The notes under the pieces are model-generated. The model did no database searches. It was given only the letters and a program-made list of their open reading frames with translations, and was not told the DNA's origin. DNA of 50,190 nucleotides. Source: Bdellovibrionaceae bacterium UBA2339. GTDB lineage: Bacteria > Bdellovibrionota > Bdellovibrionia > Bdellovibrionales > JAMPXM01. Both the position numbers and the translations under genes were made by a program. The stretch covers positions 85,303 to 135,492 of the forward strand of contig DDUL01000065.1 of assembly GCA_002344785.1 (NCBI GenBank), read 5' to 3'. Positions 1-6,973 of the stretch are shown here, piece by piece. Numbering within the stretch: the stretch's first letter is position 1; every line of letters starts with the position of its first letter.

Positions 1-8
1 TCAGCCAT
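1..8 (-). CDS. 5' end of next nuo gene (probably nuoF), partial
   Basis: A minus-strand ATG at 8-6 follows the nuoE stop by four bases, preceded by a purine-rich stretch (GGACACTGAGAAG) that could serve as ribosome binding site. Only the codons for Met-Ala and part of a third are inside the window. In most nuo operons nuoF (NADH-binding flavoprotein) follows nuoE, so that is the expected identity, but this is inferred from gene order only. Confidence 0.4.
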
Positions 9-12
9 CTTC

Positions 13-510
13 TCAGTGTCCTTTTGCTTTCGCGCGCAAGTCGCGAACAAGTTGCACAGCTTTTTCCGTCGAAAGACTCTCGATGTAGGGATCGCGGTTG
101 ATCTGCAGCATGGGTGCCGTATCGCAAGAGCCCAGGCACTCCACCTTTGAGAAAGTGAACAGGCCGTCCGGCGAAGTCTCGCCCGTCTTTTTGCAGCCGG
201 CTTCTTTCATCATGGCGTCGGTCAACTCGCGACCACCCAACATACCGCAGGTGAGCGTGCAGCAAACTTGCACGTGATAGCGGCCCACTTTCTGTTTGTT
301 GAACATCGTGTAGAAGGTCGCCACTTCTTCAATTTGTGCGGCAGGAATCTCCATCACCTCGGAGAGATGCTGAATCACTTCCGGAGAGACCCAGCCACCG
401 TTCTCATCCTGTGCACGATACAGACAGCGAATGATCGCCGACTGCTTGGTTTCATAGCGGGTCAGTTCATTCTTTACGTACTTCAAACCGTCTTCGCTCA
501 ATTTGAACAT
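13..510 (-). CDS. nuoE: NADH-quinone oxidoreductase subunit E (24 kDa, 2Fe-2S)
   Basis: Peripheral-arm subunit of respiratory complex I that carries the N1a-type [2Fe-2S] cluster next to the NuoF flavin site. The 165-residue product has the family pattern C-x4-C near 83/88 (CCTLTC) and C-x3-C near 125/129 (CLGSC), which supply the four cluster ligands. Length is usual for bacterial NuoE. The frame stays open upstream to 633, but that part lies antiparallel inside no other domain and overlaps nuoCD; the ATG at 510 is preceded by AAAGGAAAG at good distance and matches the normal N-terminus (FKLSEDG...). It sits 11 bases after nuoCD, in the same operon. Confidence 0.95.
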   Translation of the reverse strand: MFKLSEDGLKYVKNELTRYETKQSAIIRCLYRAQDENGGWVSPEVIQHLSEVMEIPAAQIEEVATFYTMFNKQKVGRYHVQVCCTLTCGMLGGRELTDAMMKEAGCKKTGETSPDGLFTFSKVECLGSCDTAPMLQINRDPYIESLSTEKAVQLVRDLRAKAKGH

Positions 511-521
511 TGCGCTTTCCT

Positions 522-2231
522 TTACCGATCCAATTCGCCGGCGATGAGATTCATTGAGCCCAAAATTGAAATCACATCGGCCAACAAGCCGCCGGTGATT
601 TGCTGACTGAAGCTTTGGTAGATCGCGAAGCAAGGCGGACGAACTTTCAAACGATATGGACGTCCCGAACCATCGCTCACCAGATAAAATCCAAGCTCGC
701 CGTTCGCGGCTTCGGACGCGTCATAAATGTCGCCGACAGGTGGGCGAAGGCCCTTGATGATGAGCATGAAGTGATTCATCAAGCCTTCGATGTTCCCGTA
801 GACGTCTTTCTTTTCCGGCAACACAATCGACTTGTCGCGAATGGTGTAATCGCCTTCGGGCATGTTCGCGATCACTTGCTCGATGATTCGCAGCGACTGT
901 CGCATCTCTTCCACGCGAACAAGGTAGCGATCATAAACGTCACCCGTCGTTCCGACAGGCACAACGAAGTCGAGTTGATCGTAACCGTAATAGGGCTTGG
1001 CCTTGCGCAGATCGAGCCCGACACCCGCGGCTCGCAGCAGCGGCCCTGTGTAGCCCCAGCTGATCGCGTCCTCGGCGGAGATTGCGCCGACGTTTTGCGT
1101 GCGTTGTTGCCAAATTTTATTGCCAGTGAGCAGTCGATCCAACTCATCGACGCCTTGGCGGACCTTTTTGACCGCATCCAACACATCGTCGAACCAGCCA
1201 TCCGGCGCGTCTTGAGCCATGCCGCCCACTCGAGTCATCGAGACCGTCAGACGGGCGCCGCAGAGTTTTTCAAACAATGTGTAAACCATCTCGCGGTAAG
1301 TGAAGAGATGGAAGAAGCCGGTCAACGCGCCGAGATCGACGGCGTTGGCGCCGATGCAGACAAAGTGGTCGATAACACGCGAAAGCTCCGCCAAGATGAT
1401 GCGCATCGACTGTGCGCGCGCTGGAATCTCGACGCCCAACAAACGCTCGACGGCTTTGCAGTAGCCGATGTTGTTCATGGGAGCCGAGCAGTAGTTCAGT
1501 CGATCGGTGTACGGAATGACCTGATTATAAGGATGCGTTTCGGCCATCTTCTCGAAGCATCGGTGCAGGTATCCGATCTCAACGTTGGCGCGCGCGATTT
1601 TTTCGCCGTCGATCTCGGCCATCACGCGCAAAGTTCCATGCGTCGCCGGATGCGAAGGACCGATGTTGAGCGGAACGAGCTGACGACCCACGGGGTTCCA
1701 GTTCGCATCCGGTTCAAAGTGCAGCGGCAAAGCGGACGAGCAGTGTTGCTGTTTGTCGGCGTCGTAGTCCTTGCGCAAGGGATGACCGACAAACTCGTGA
1801 TGCGTAAGCAGGCGCGTGAGGTTGGGGTGACCCTCGAAGCGAACACCGAACATATCGTAGGCTTCGCGCTCAAACCAATTCGCCCCACGATAGATCGGCG
1901 TGATCGAATCCACACTTTCGCCTTCGCCCACCTGGGTTTTAATGCGAAGTCGCTGAATCGTCTTGGTGGAGAACAGGTGGTAGACCACATCGAATCGCTG
2001 GGCGCGCCCCGGAGTGAGATGCAAGTGATCCACACAAGTGACGTCCATAACCATGTCAAAACGTCCACTGCTGAGCAGATGCTGAATAACGCTCTTCACG
2101 CCTTCTTTGGGAATCTCCATCACATCGTCACCAGCGGGCGTGGTGAGAAACTTCATATGCTCCGGCGCCAAAGCGCGCTGAGCTTGCGTCCACTGCGAGA
2201 CATCGCTTCGCAAAGTTTCAATGGCTGTCAT
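522..2231 (-). CDS. nuoCD: fused NADH-quinone oxidoreductase subunits C and D
   Basis: Single 569-residue protein joining NuoC (30 kDa, about residues 1-175, ending near a GHPLRKDYD motif typical of the NuoC C-terminus) to NuoD (49 kDa, from about 185, opening with NIGPSHPATHGTLRV). The NuoD part helps form the quinone site at the interface with NuoB; the GPSHPATHG loop is part of that site. NuoCD fusions are known from Enterobacteria and several other lineages. Start: ATG at 2231 with GAGGAG eight bases upstream. It lies between nuoB (173 bases upstream, with a tandem repeat in the gap) and nuoE (11 bases downstream). No damaged motif is seen. Confidence 0.96.
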   Translation of the reverse strand: MTAIETLRSDVSQWTQAQRALAPEHMKFLTTPAGDDVMEIPKEGVKSVIQHLLSSGRFDMVMDVTCVDHLHLTPGRAQRFDVVYHLFSTKTIQRLRIKTQVGEGESVDSITPIYRGANWFEREAYDMFGVRFEGHPNLTRLLTHHEFVGHPLRKDYDADKQQHCSSALPLHFEPDANWNPVGRQLVPLNIGPSHPATHGTLRVMAEIDGEKIARANVEIGYLHRCFEKMAETHPYNQVIPYTDRLNYCSAPMNNIGYCKAVERLLGVEIPARAQSMRIILAELSRVIDHFVCIGANAVDLGALTGFFHLFTYREMVYTLFEKLCGARLTVSMTRVGGMAQDAPDGWFDDVLDAVKKVRQGVDELDRLLTGNKIWQQRTQNVGAISAEDAISWGYTGPLLRAAGVGLDLRKAKPYYGYDQLDFVVPVGTTGDVYDRYLVRVEEMRQSLRIIEQVIANMPEGDYTIRDKSIVLPEKKDVYGNIEGLMNHFMLIIKGLRPPVGDIYDASEAANGELGFYLVSDGSGRPYRLKVRPPCFAIYQSFSQQITGGLLADVISILGSMNLIAGELDR

Positions 2232-2277
2232 GACGCGATCTCCTCATTTTCGTTCGTTCTTTCGCTCTGTCGACCTG

Positions 2278-2337
2278 TCGATCTGTTGTTCGATCTGTTG
2301 TTCGATCTGGCATTCGATCTGGCATTCGATCTGGCGT
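2278..2337. repeat. 12-bp tandem repeat, five copies, in nuoB-nuoCD gap
   Basis: Five head-to-tail 12-base units: TCGATCTGTTGT twice, TCGATCTGGCAT twice, then TCGATCTGGCGT. The first seven bases never vary, so a GATC site occurs every 12 bases. It occupies 60 of the 173 bases between the nuoB stop and the nuoCD start, and a degenerate sixth unit (CTGTCGACCTG) precedes it. It is not in frame with either gene. Spacer-less, so it is not a CRISPR array. Confidence 0.95.
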
Positions 2338-2404
2338 TCTTTGGCCCCGTTGCTCTTAGGCTCTTTCGAGCTTCTGGCGCGCAGAGAAAATTCAATTCAA
2401 GCTC

Positions 2405-3049
2405 TTAGGGATTCTTCACTTCTGGCAACGCCTTGAGAAATGCGGGGCGCTTCCAATTGTCCTTCCAAGGTCGCGGCGTGTGCTCGGCAATCATGCGCTG
2501 CAAAGTCATCACACCATCCAGTACGGCTTCGGGAGTCGGCGGGCACCCAGGAACAAAGACATCAACAGGTACAACTTTATCGATGCCCTGAAGCACGTGA
2601 TACGAACGATAGAATCCGCCCGAGCTGGCGCAAGCGCCCATCGAAATGACGTACTTGGGATCGAGCATTTGCTCATAAATGTGAACCAAGATCGGCACCA
2701 TTTTTTCAGTGATCGTGCCTGCAACCAAGAGCAAGTCCGCCTGACGAGGTGAAAAGCGAACAACCTCGGCGCCGAAGCGTGCGAGATCATACTTGGGACC
2801 CATCACAGACATCAGCTCGATGCCGCAACAAGCAGTGCCATAAGGCATAGGCCACAACGCGTTCTTGCGCCCCCATGCCACCAAGTCATCCAATCGAGTT
2901 GTGAAGGCAAATTGCTTGGCCGCCTCGGCAATCACTTGCTCAGGAGTCGCCGCCGTGACCTCAGGTAAACTCGGATGCAGACCTTGCGCGGCAAGCCCCA
3001 AGGGCCCGCTTGGCACCTGCACGGATTGCGAATCTTGATTTGAAGCCAT
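2405..3049 (-). CDS. nuoB: NADH-quinone oxidoreductase subunit B
   Basis: Complex I subunit that holds cluster N2, the last [4Fe-4S] centre before quinone. Ligand cysteines are visible at 74 and 75 (TACCGIE), 140 (GACASSGG) and 169 (PGCPPTPE). The 214-residue protein has an N-terminal extension of about 45 residues, rich in Ser, Pro and Gln, before the conserved core; such extensions vary among bacteria. Start: ATG at 3049 with AGGAGG six bases upstream. It is the first nuo gene of this left-running group; upstream there are some 600 bases with no nuoA, which usually comes first. NuoA must be encoded elsewhere or be absent. Confidence 0.95.
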   Translation of the reverse strand: MASNQDSQSVQVPSGPLGLAAQGLHPSLPEVTAATPEQVIAEAAKQFAFTTRLDDLVAWGRKNALWPMPYGTACCGIELMSVMGPKYDLARFGAEVVRFSPRQADLLLVAGTITEKMVPILVHIYEQMLDPKYVISMGACASSGGFYRSYHVLQGIDKVVPVDVFVPGCPPTPEAVLDGVMTLQRMIAEHTPRPWKDNWKRPAFLKALPEVKNP

Positions 3050-3159
3050 GAAGCCTCCTTAGAGCCGAGTCCGTCTTCAGCAGACGTCCTCAATGACAAT
3101 TTCGGTTTCGCTGAAAGGAGAGCTCCCTCAGTTTCACCGCTTTGCTTTCAAATTTTCCG

Positions 3160-3199
3160 TCGATCCCGCTCGATCCATCTCGATCAAGCTCGATCGACT
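3160..3199. repeat. 10-bp GATC-bearing tandem repeat, four copies
   Basis: Four units, TCGATCCCGC, TCGATCCATC, TCGATCAAGC and TCGATCGACT, repeat exactly every 10 bases with an invariant TCGATC. The spacing is close to one helical turn, so all four GATC sites face the same side of the DNA. It lies about 110 bases upstream of the nuoB start and shares TCGATC with the 12-bp repeat downstream of nuoB. Confidence 0.9.
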
Positions 3200-3387
3200 T
3201 ATCGCACCCACATGCCAACAAACGCATGTGCAGAGCTGCGGCGCTTTTGTCTGGCGATCGCCCTGCAAATCCAATTCGTTTTCATTAAGGCGCTTCCACA
3301 CTAACTTAATTTTTCACGCGAGGACACGCTCGAATTGCAGAGGAAATTTAAGATTTCCGCGAGCTTGAGGTCAGCCTGCGGGCGCGA

Positions 3388-3537
3388 TCACTGCCGCGGC
3401 ATCCCAGCCATTTCATCTCGAAGAATCAGCGACATGAGGTCAACTTCACGCGCAACTTTTGCTGCCGATATTTCCAGCATCCTCGATGCGCGCCTGGCTC
3501 CACCGAAGGGCATGAGGCGAATGATTTGTTGGCACAT
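3388..3537 (-). CDS. possible small protein (49 aa), tentative
   Basis: A minus-strand frame from ATG 3537 to TGA 3388 encodes 49 residues with a plausible amphipathic middle (LEISAAKVAREVDLMSLIL). The same frame stays open upstream, without a start codon, to about 3610. No good ribosome binding site is visible (only GGAAA about 12 bases upstream). I do not recognise it; it could be a remnant of a longer gene or chance. It would be transcribed away from the HTH-ATPase gene, with the phased repeat between them. Confidence 0.25.
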   Translation of the reverse strand: MCQQIIRLMPFGGARRASRMLEISAAKVAREVDLMSLILRDEMAGMPRQ

Positions 3538-3589
3538 TTCAGTGTCATTTCCAGAGCTTGTTCGCCAGATCCAACCGCCCTCTCTGAGC

Positions 3590-3619
3590 TTGACAGTCTT
3601 GGATAATAATGGTTATTAT
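3590..3619 (+). promoter_or_regulatory. sigma70-type promoter with overlapping inverted repeat
   Basis: TTGACA at 3590-3595 is a perfect -35 box. Eighteen bases downstream is TATTAT (3614-3619), five of six matches to a -10 box. An inverted repeat ATAATAA-TGG-TTATTAT (3603-3619) has perfect 7-base arms and covers the -10 box, as an operator would. The predicted start of transcription is about 50 bases before the ATG at 3680. Confidence 0.65.
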
Positions 3620-3660
3620 TGGATAATATCGGATAGTATTGGACATCTATGGGGATTGCT
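3599..3660. repeat. 10/20-bp phased repeat over the promoter of the HTH-ATPase gene
   Basis: Six consecutive 10-base units from 3601 each begin with GG: GGATAATAAT, GGTTATTATT, GGATAATATC, GGATAGTATT, GGACATCTAT, GGGGATTGCT. On a 20-base scale TTGGA recurs exactly at 3599, 3619 and 3639, with TTGGATAATA identical in the first two. One- and two-turn spacing suggests cooperative protein binding on one face of the DNA. The AT-rich core stands out from its GC-rich surroundings. Confidence 0.8.
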
Positions 3661-3679
3661 AAGGATAGGTGGGTTGAGG

Positions 3680-4945
3680 ATGTCGGGATCAGCGCATACC
3701 GAAGATTTTTTGAACTTTGACGAGGCTGTGGAGTTCCTCAGAACAACACCCAGCACACTCTATAAGTGGCTGCAGGCCGACAAAATCCCCGCGCACAAAC
3801 TCGGCCGACAATGGCGGTTCGTGCGACGCGAACTCGAAGCCCACCTTGCGGGTCATTCGGGTGGGCAAAGTGGCGGCCAGAACTGGGGCTCGGCGGCTGG
3901 GCCCGGGACCTTGAGCTCAACGGCTACAAGAGCCCGGCTGCATCAAGAAATTTTGAAGTTCGCCAGTTTTCTAAGCAATCGCCGCTCAGCCTTAAGCCAA
4001 CCCCTCTCCCCCAGCAAGGAAGAGAAAATGGAATTTGAAGCTTCGCGCCTCGCCGAGAGTTTGATTTGGGACGCCTTCGATCAGCAAAGCCCACTCATCC
4101 ACATTTCGCCGCGGGCCGGTCGATACGAAATCAGCTATCGCTCCAACTCCGGCCTGGAACAACTCACACTCATCAGCGAAGACCTCTTTCATGCCTTGGA
4201 TCATTCCTGGCGGAGCAATTCACAAAGCATTCATCGCGAAGACTCGCGTCGCTTGCTCTTACTTCGCGAGAATCAGGTGCGTGAGAATCCTGAGAGAAGC
4301 TTCGAAGAAGTCGTGCAAGTTCGCTATGAGAAATTGCAAACCGCCAATGGCCCTCGACTCTTGCTTCGTCTTTGGTCAGCAGAGAAAGTTGCGCCGAGCC
4401 TTGAAAAGGCTGTGCAGAGCGAGGCCACGCGACAAACATTCTTGAAGTGGCTGAGCCGCAGTCACGGCATGCTCGTCATCGCTGGCGGCCCTGCGTCCGG
4501 CAAAACGACCACCACGTTGTCCATGCTCCGCCACCTACAAGAACAGCGCCTCGCCGTGTTCAGCATCGAGGACGTCGCCGAGATCCTGATCGATGGCGTT
4601 CAGCATGTCGAAATGGCGCAACGGAGCGACGAAGCTCTGCGCGAAGCCTTCGAGCGAGTTTATGCTTCAGATCCCGACGTGGTGGCGCTTGGCATGGGTG
4701 AGCTTGGCGAACTGGAAACTCCAGCTCTGCAGTCCGCACTTCGCGCGGCGAAGTCCGGGCATCTCGTCATTCTTCATCTCGATGCGAAATCGCATGAAGA
4801 CGTGAGCGACCGCATGCTCCGAGCTTTAGGCCGCGACTACGAAGACCATCTGATCGGAATCTCGATCCAACGACTCGAGCCCACAGGGCGCGGCTCGGAA
4901 ATGCGCGCGACCTATCAGCTCAAAGAGTACTCGAAACTCGCTTAA
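3680..4945 (+). CDS. excisionase-type HTH fused to a PilT/GspE-like ATPase
   Basis: Residues 11-57 form an HTH_17/excisionase-type winged helix (FDEAVEFLRTTPSTLYKWL, then LGRQWRFVRRELEAHL). A Gly/Ser-rich linker (about 58-80) leads to a region resembling the type II/IV secretion ATPase family. Walker A is GGPASGKT (K275), the Asp box IEDVAE (E297), and the Walker B region reads GELGELET (E341) where PilT has GEMRDLET. The His box ends HLDA where PilT has LHT, so the usual His is Asp. A working motor is therefore uncertain; it may instead be an ATP-regulated DNA-binding protein. Start: ATG 3680 with GGTGGG upstream; the frame is open further upstream but that part covers the promoter. The phased repeat over its promoter suggests self-regulation (inference). 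421 residues, no membrane segment. Confidence 0.85.
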   Translation: MSGSAHTEDFLNFDEAVEFLRTTPSTLYKWLQADKIPAHKLGRQWRFVRRELEAHLAGHSGGQSGGQNWGSAAGPGTLSSTATRARLHQEILKFASFLSNRRSALSQPLSPSKEEKMEFEASRLAESLIWDAFDQQSPLIHISPRAGRYEISYRSNSGLEQLTLISEDLFHALDHSWRSNSQSIHREDSRRLLLLRENQVRENPERSFEEVVQVRYEKLQTANGPRLLLRLWSAEKVAPSLEKAVQSEATRQTFLKWLSRSHGMLVIAGGPASGKTTTTLSMLRHLQEQRLAVFSIEDVAEILIDGVQHVEMAQRSDEALREAFERVYASDPDVVALGMGELGELETPALQSALRAAKSGHLVILHLDAKSHEDVSDRMLRALGRDYEDHLIGISIQRLEPTGRGSEMRATYQLKEYSKLA

Positions 4946-5202
4946 GCGCGACGCCCTCCATGCAACATGGACGGGCCACAAGCTGGCGGCCCGCCAAGAG
5001 TTGTCCACAGCTTTCCATGGTCCAGTCTGCGCCTCGATGTGGCATAAGCCGGGCTTTGATGATGCGAAGAAAATAATTTCTGGTCAGTGCCGCCGACACT
5101 GCCTCTAAAATCTCAAGCATCGCCTGGACGCGTGGACCGAGAGGATCTTGGCCGCGAGATCGGAAACAAGTTCCGATGGGCAAATCATTCTAAGGAGGGG
5201 AC

Positions 5203-6822
5203 GTGGATCACAGGGATGTTCACCACAAAAGTGCGCGAAGAAGTTTCGGCCAAAGTCTTTGCAATTCACACTGGGCCGTCGTGCGACGGAGTTTCGTCGC
5301 CATAGGCTTAGGCAGTTTGATCGCGATGGCCTCGCCCAAAGCGACCGCCACCGAAGCGGATCAGACTCAGGACAATCATCGACAAGAATGGTTGGTCAAA
5401 CTTGTCCCCGCCAAGGCGGCATCTCAACTCAATCTTCAAGTGCGTGCGCGGCTTCGAAGTTTCGGCGCCGTCGTGGAGAATTTGGGCGAACTTGCCGGTG
5501 GCGAGTGGATCAAAGTGAAGAGCGAGAACAAAGCTCTGAATCTCAAATCGCGGCTTGCCGCTCAGCCCGGCGTGATGCTGGTGCAACCCAACTACAAGAT
5601 TCGACACTTTCAAGACTATCGAGTTCGCGATGCCGGCCAGCGAGAGCGCCTCGCGCGCGAGTTGATCGCACTCGGATACGCCGTACCTGGCTTCGCAGGC
5701 GGCCTGAGGCCTCAAGCCCCTGCCGACAACCCTGCTATTCCGAATTCTCCGACTTCCACGCGCGGCGCTGATCCTGAATTTCCCAAGCAATGGGGAATGG
5801 TCGACAACAACGTGAAGAATGGTTGGAACGGTCGTCGTGGCGAAGGCATGGTCGTCGCGGTGTTGGACTCAGGTGTTGATTACACACATGAAGATCTCGT
5901 CGAGAACATGTGGCGAAACCCTGGGGAAAGCGGCACGGACGCCCAAGGCCGAGATCGCGCCAGCAACGGAGTCGACGATGATGGCAACGGCTACATCGAC
6001 GACGTGGTCGGCTGGGATTTCGTCACGAACGACAATAAGCCCTACGATCTGAGCGTTGATCCGATTCAGCTCATATTCGGCGGCGGCAATCCAGGACACG
6101 GCACACATTGCGCGGGCAATGTCGCCGCACGCGGCGAGAACTCTATCGGCGTGGCCGGTGTTGCGCCAAAAACCAAAATCATGGCGCTCCGATTCTTAAG
6201 TGAAAAAGGCGAAGGTTCGACCGACGCCGCCATCAAGGCGATTCAGTACGCGACAAAGATGGGCGTGAAAATCTCCTCCAACTCTTGGGGCTCCGAGGGC
6301 GAAGATCCCGCCGATGCCGTCGGTAATCAGGCGCTTCGCGATGCGATCACCGAAGCGATGAATGCCGGGCAACTTTTTGTCGCAGCTGCTGGCAATGGTC
6401 ACCAAGGCGTGGGCTATGACAATGATACGGATGCCAAACCGGCCTATCCCGCCAGCTATGAGCACGACAACATCATCGCTGTGGCGGCCTTAGACAAAGC
6501 CGATACGCTGGGAAGTTTCTCGAACTGGGGCAAGAAGTCCGTCGACATCGGCGCACCTGGAGTCGCGGTGTTCTCGACAACAGTCGGCGGCAAATACAGC
6601 GACACCGTCATCGACTTACTTGGCATCAAGGCGACTTGGGATGGCACATCCATGGCCGCACCGCATGTTTCCGGTGCAGCCGCGCTCTATTGGGCGGATC
6701 ATCCCGAAGCGACTTGGCGCGAAGTGAAAGCCGCCATTCTAAAAAGCGCCAAACCGATTCCGGCTCTCAATGGCAAATCGGTGACAGGCGGTAAGCTGAA
6801 TGTCGATGCACTTATGCCTTAA
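5203..6822 (+). CDS. secreted subtilisin-like serine protease (S8)
   Basis: Endopeptidase of the subtilase family, predicted to be exported. The 539-residue precursor has an N-terminal Arg pair and hydrophobic stretch (SFVAIGLGSLIAMA) ending near an ATA site, then a propeptide-like domain (about 60-135, EWLVKLVPAK... to VQPNYKI). The catalytic triad is complete: Asp222 in VLDSGVDYTHEDL, His299 in GHGTHCAG and Ser483 in GTSMAAPHVSG; the oxyanion Asn lies in AAAGNGH. Start: GTG at 5203 behind a very strong AAGGAGGGG (5192-5200). An acidic, Asn/Gly-rich insert (DGNGYIDDVVGWDF) is typical of Gram-negative secreted subtilases and may bind calcium. It is followed by two hairpins before the next gene. 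Confidence 0.93.
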   Translation: MDHRDVHHKSARRSFGQSLCNSHWAVVRRSFVAIGLGSLIAMASPKATATEADQTQDNHRQEWLVKLVPAKAASQLNLQVRARLRSFGAVVENLGELAGGEWIKVKSENKALNLKSRLAAQPGVMLVQPNYKIRHFQDYRVRDAGQRERLARELIALGYAVPGFAGGLRPQAPADNPAIPNSPTSTRGADPEFPKQWGMVDNNVKNGWNGRRGEGMVVAVLDSGVDYTHEDLVENMWRNPGESGTDAQGRDRASNGVDDDGNGYIDDVVGWDFVTNDNKPYDLSVDPIQLIFGGGNPGHGTHCAGNVAARGENSIGVAGVAPKTKIMALRFLSEKGEGSTDAAIKAIQYATKMGVKISSNSWGSEGEDPADAVGNQALRDAITEAMNAGQLFVAAAGNGHQGVGYDNDTDAKPAYPASYEHDNIIAVAALDKADTLGSFSNWGKKSVDIGAPGVAVFSTTVGGKYSDTVIDLLGIKATWDGTSMAAPHVSGAAALYWADHPEATWREVKAAILKSAKPIPALNGKSVTGGKLNVDALMP

Positions 6823-6850
6823 GCTGAAGGGCTGATCGTCAGTGACCAAG

Positions 6851-6880
6851 GGTCAAGTTCCCTGCTCAGTGAACTCGACC
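6851..6880. other. imperfect hairpin downstream of the subtilase gene
   Basis: GGTCAAGTTC and GAACTCGACC form 10-base arms with one mismatch around a 10-base loop. No T-run follows, so it is not a classical terminator by itself; it may protect the mRNA 3' end. Confidence 0.5.
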
Positions 6881-6928
6881 CACTCATACCAACGAGGGCG
6901 AGACAAGGACGACCGCTCTCGATAATCG

Positions 6929-6964
6929 GGCTGACACTTTGACGCGGGTGTCGGCCTTTTCTTT
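6929..6964 (+). terminator. rho-independent terminator after the subtilase gene
   Basis: GGCTGACAC (6929-6937) pairs with GTGTCGGCC (6948-6956), nine pairs including one G-T, followed directly by TTTTCTTT. It lies 107 bases after the protease stop and immediately before the possible starts of the radical SAM gene, so it would uncouple the two genes or act as a leader attenuator. Confidence 0.65.
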
Positions 6965-6973
6965 GTGTCATCC

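Larger units (their letters stand above)
3050..3679. other. 630-bp region without an assured gene, between divergent genes
   Basis: This stretch separates nuoB (minus) from the HTH-ATPase gene (plus). It holds a GATC-rich 10-bp repeat (3160-3199), a promoter with an overlapping inverted repeat (3590-3619) and a 10/20-bp phased repeat (3599-3660). A short minus-strand reading frame (3388-3537) is the only coding candidate. The nuo promoter should lie in the left part, but I could not pick out convincing -35/-10 boxes on the minus strand. Confidence 0.7.

Noticed and set aside
2278..2337. CRISPR array
   Set aside because: Units are 12 bases and directly adjoining with no unique spacers; no cas gene is nearby. 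The same holds for 23746-23781 and 49967-50190.
600..2408. 602-residue plus-strand open frame
   Set aside because: It lies antisense to nuoCD, which has unmistakable family motifs; the translated product is Arg/His/Asp-rich without domains, as expected of a shadow frame in GC-rich DNA.
3335..3679. Upstream 115-residue extension of the HTH-ATPase
   Set aside because: The segment covers the promoter and phased repeats and shows no protein-like features; ATG 3680 has a ribosome site and begins the HTH domain properly.
4946..5202. Terminator after the HTH-ATPase gene
   Set aside because: A small stem TCCATG-CAA-CATGGA (4957-4971) is present but there is no T-run, so I do not call a terminator.
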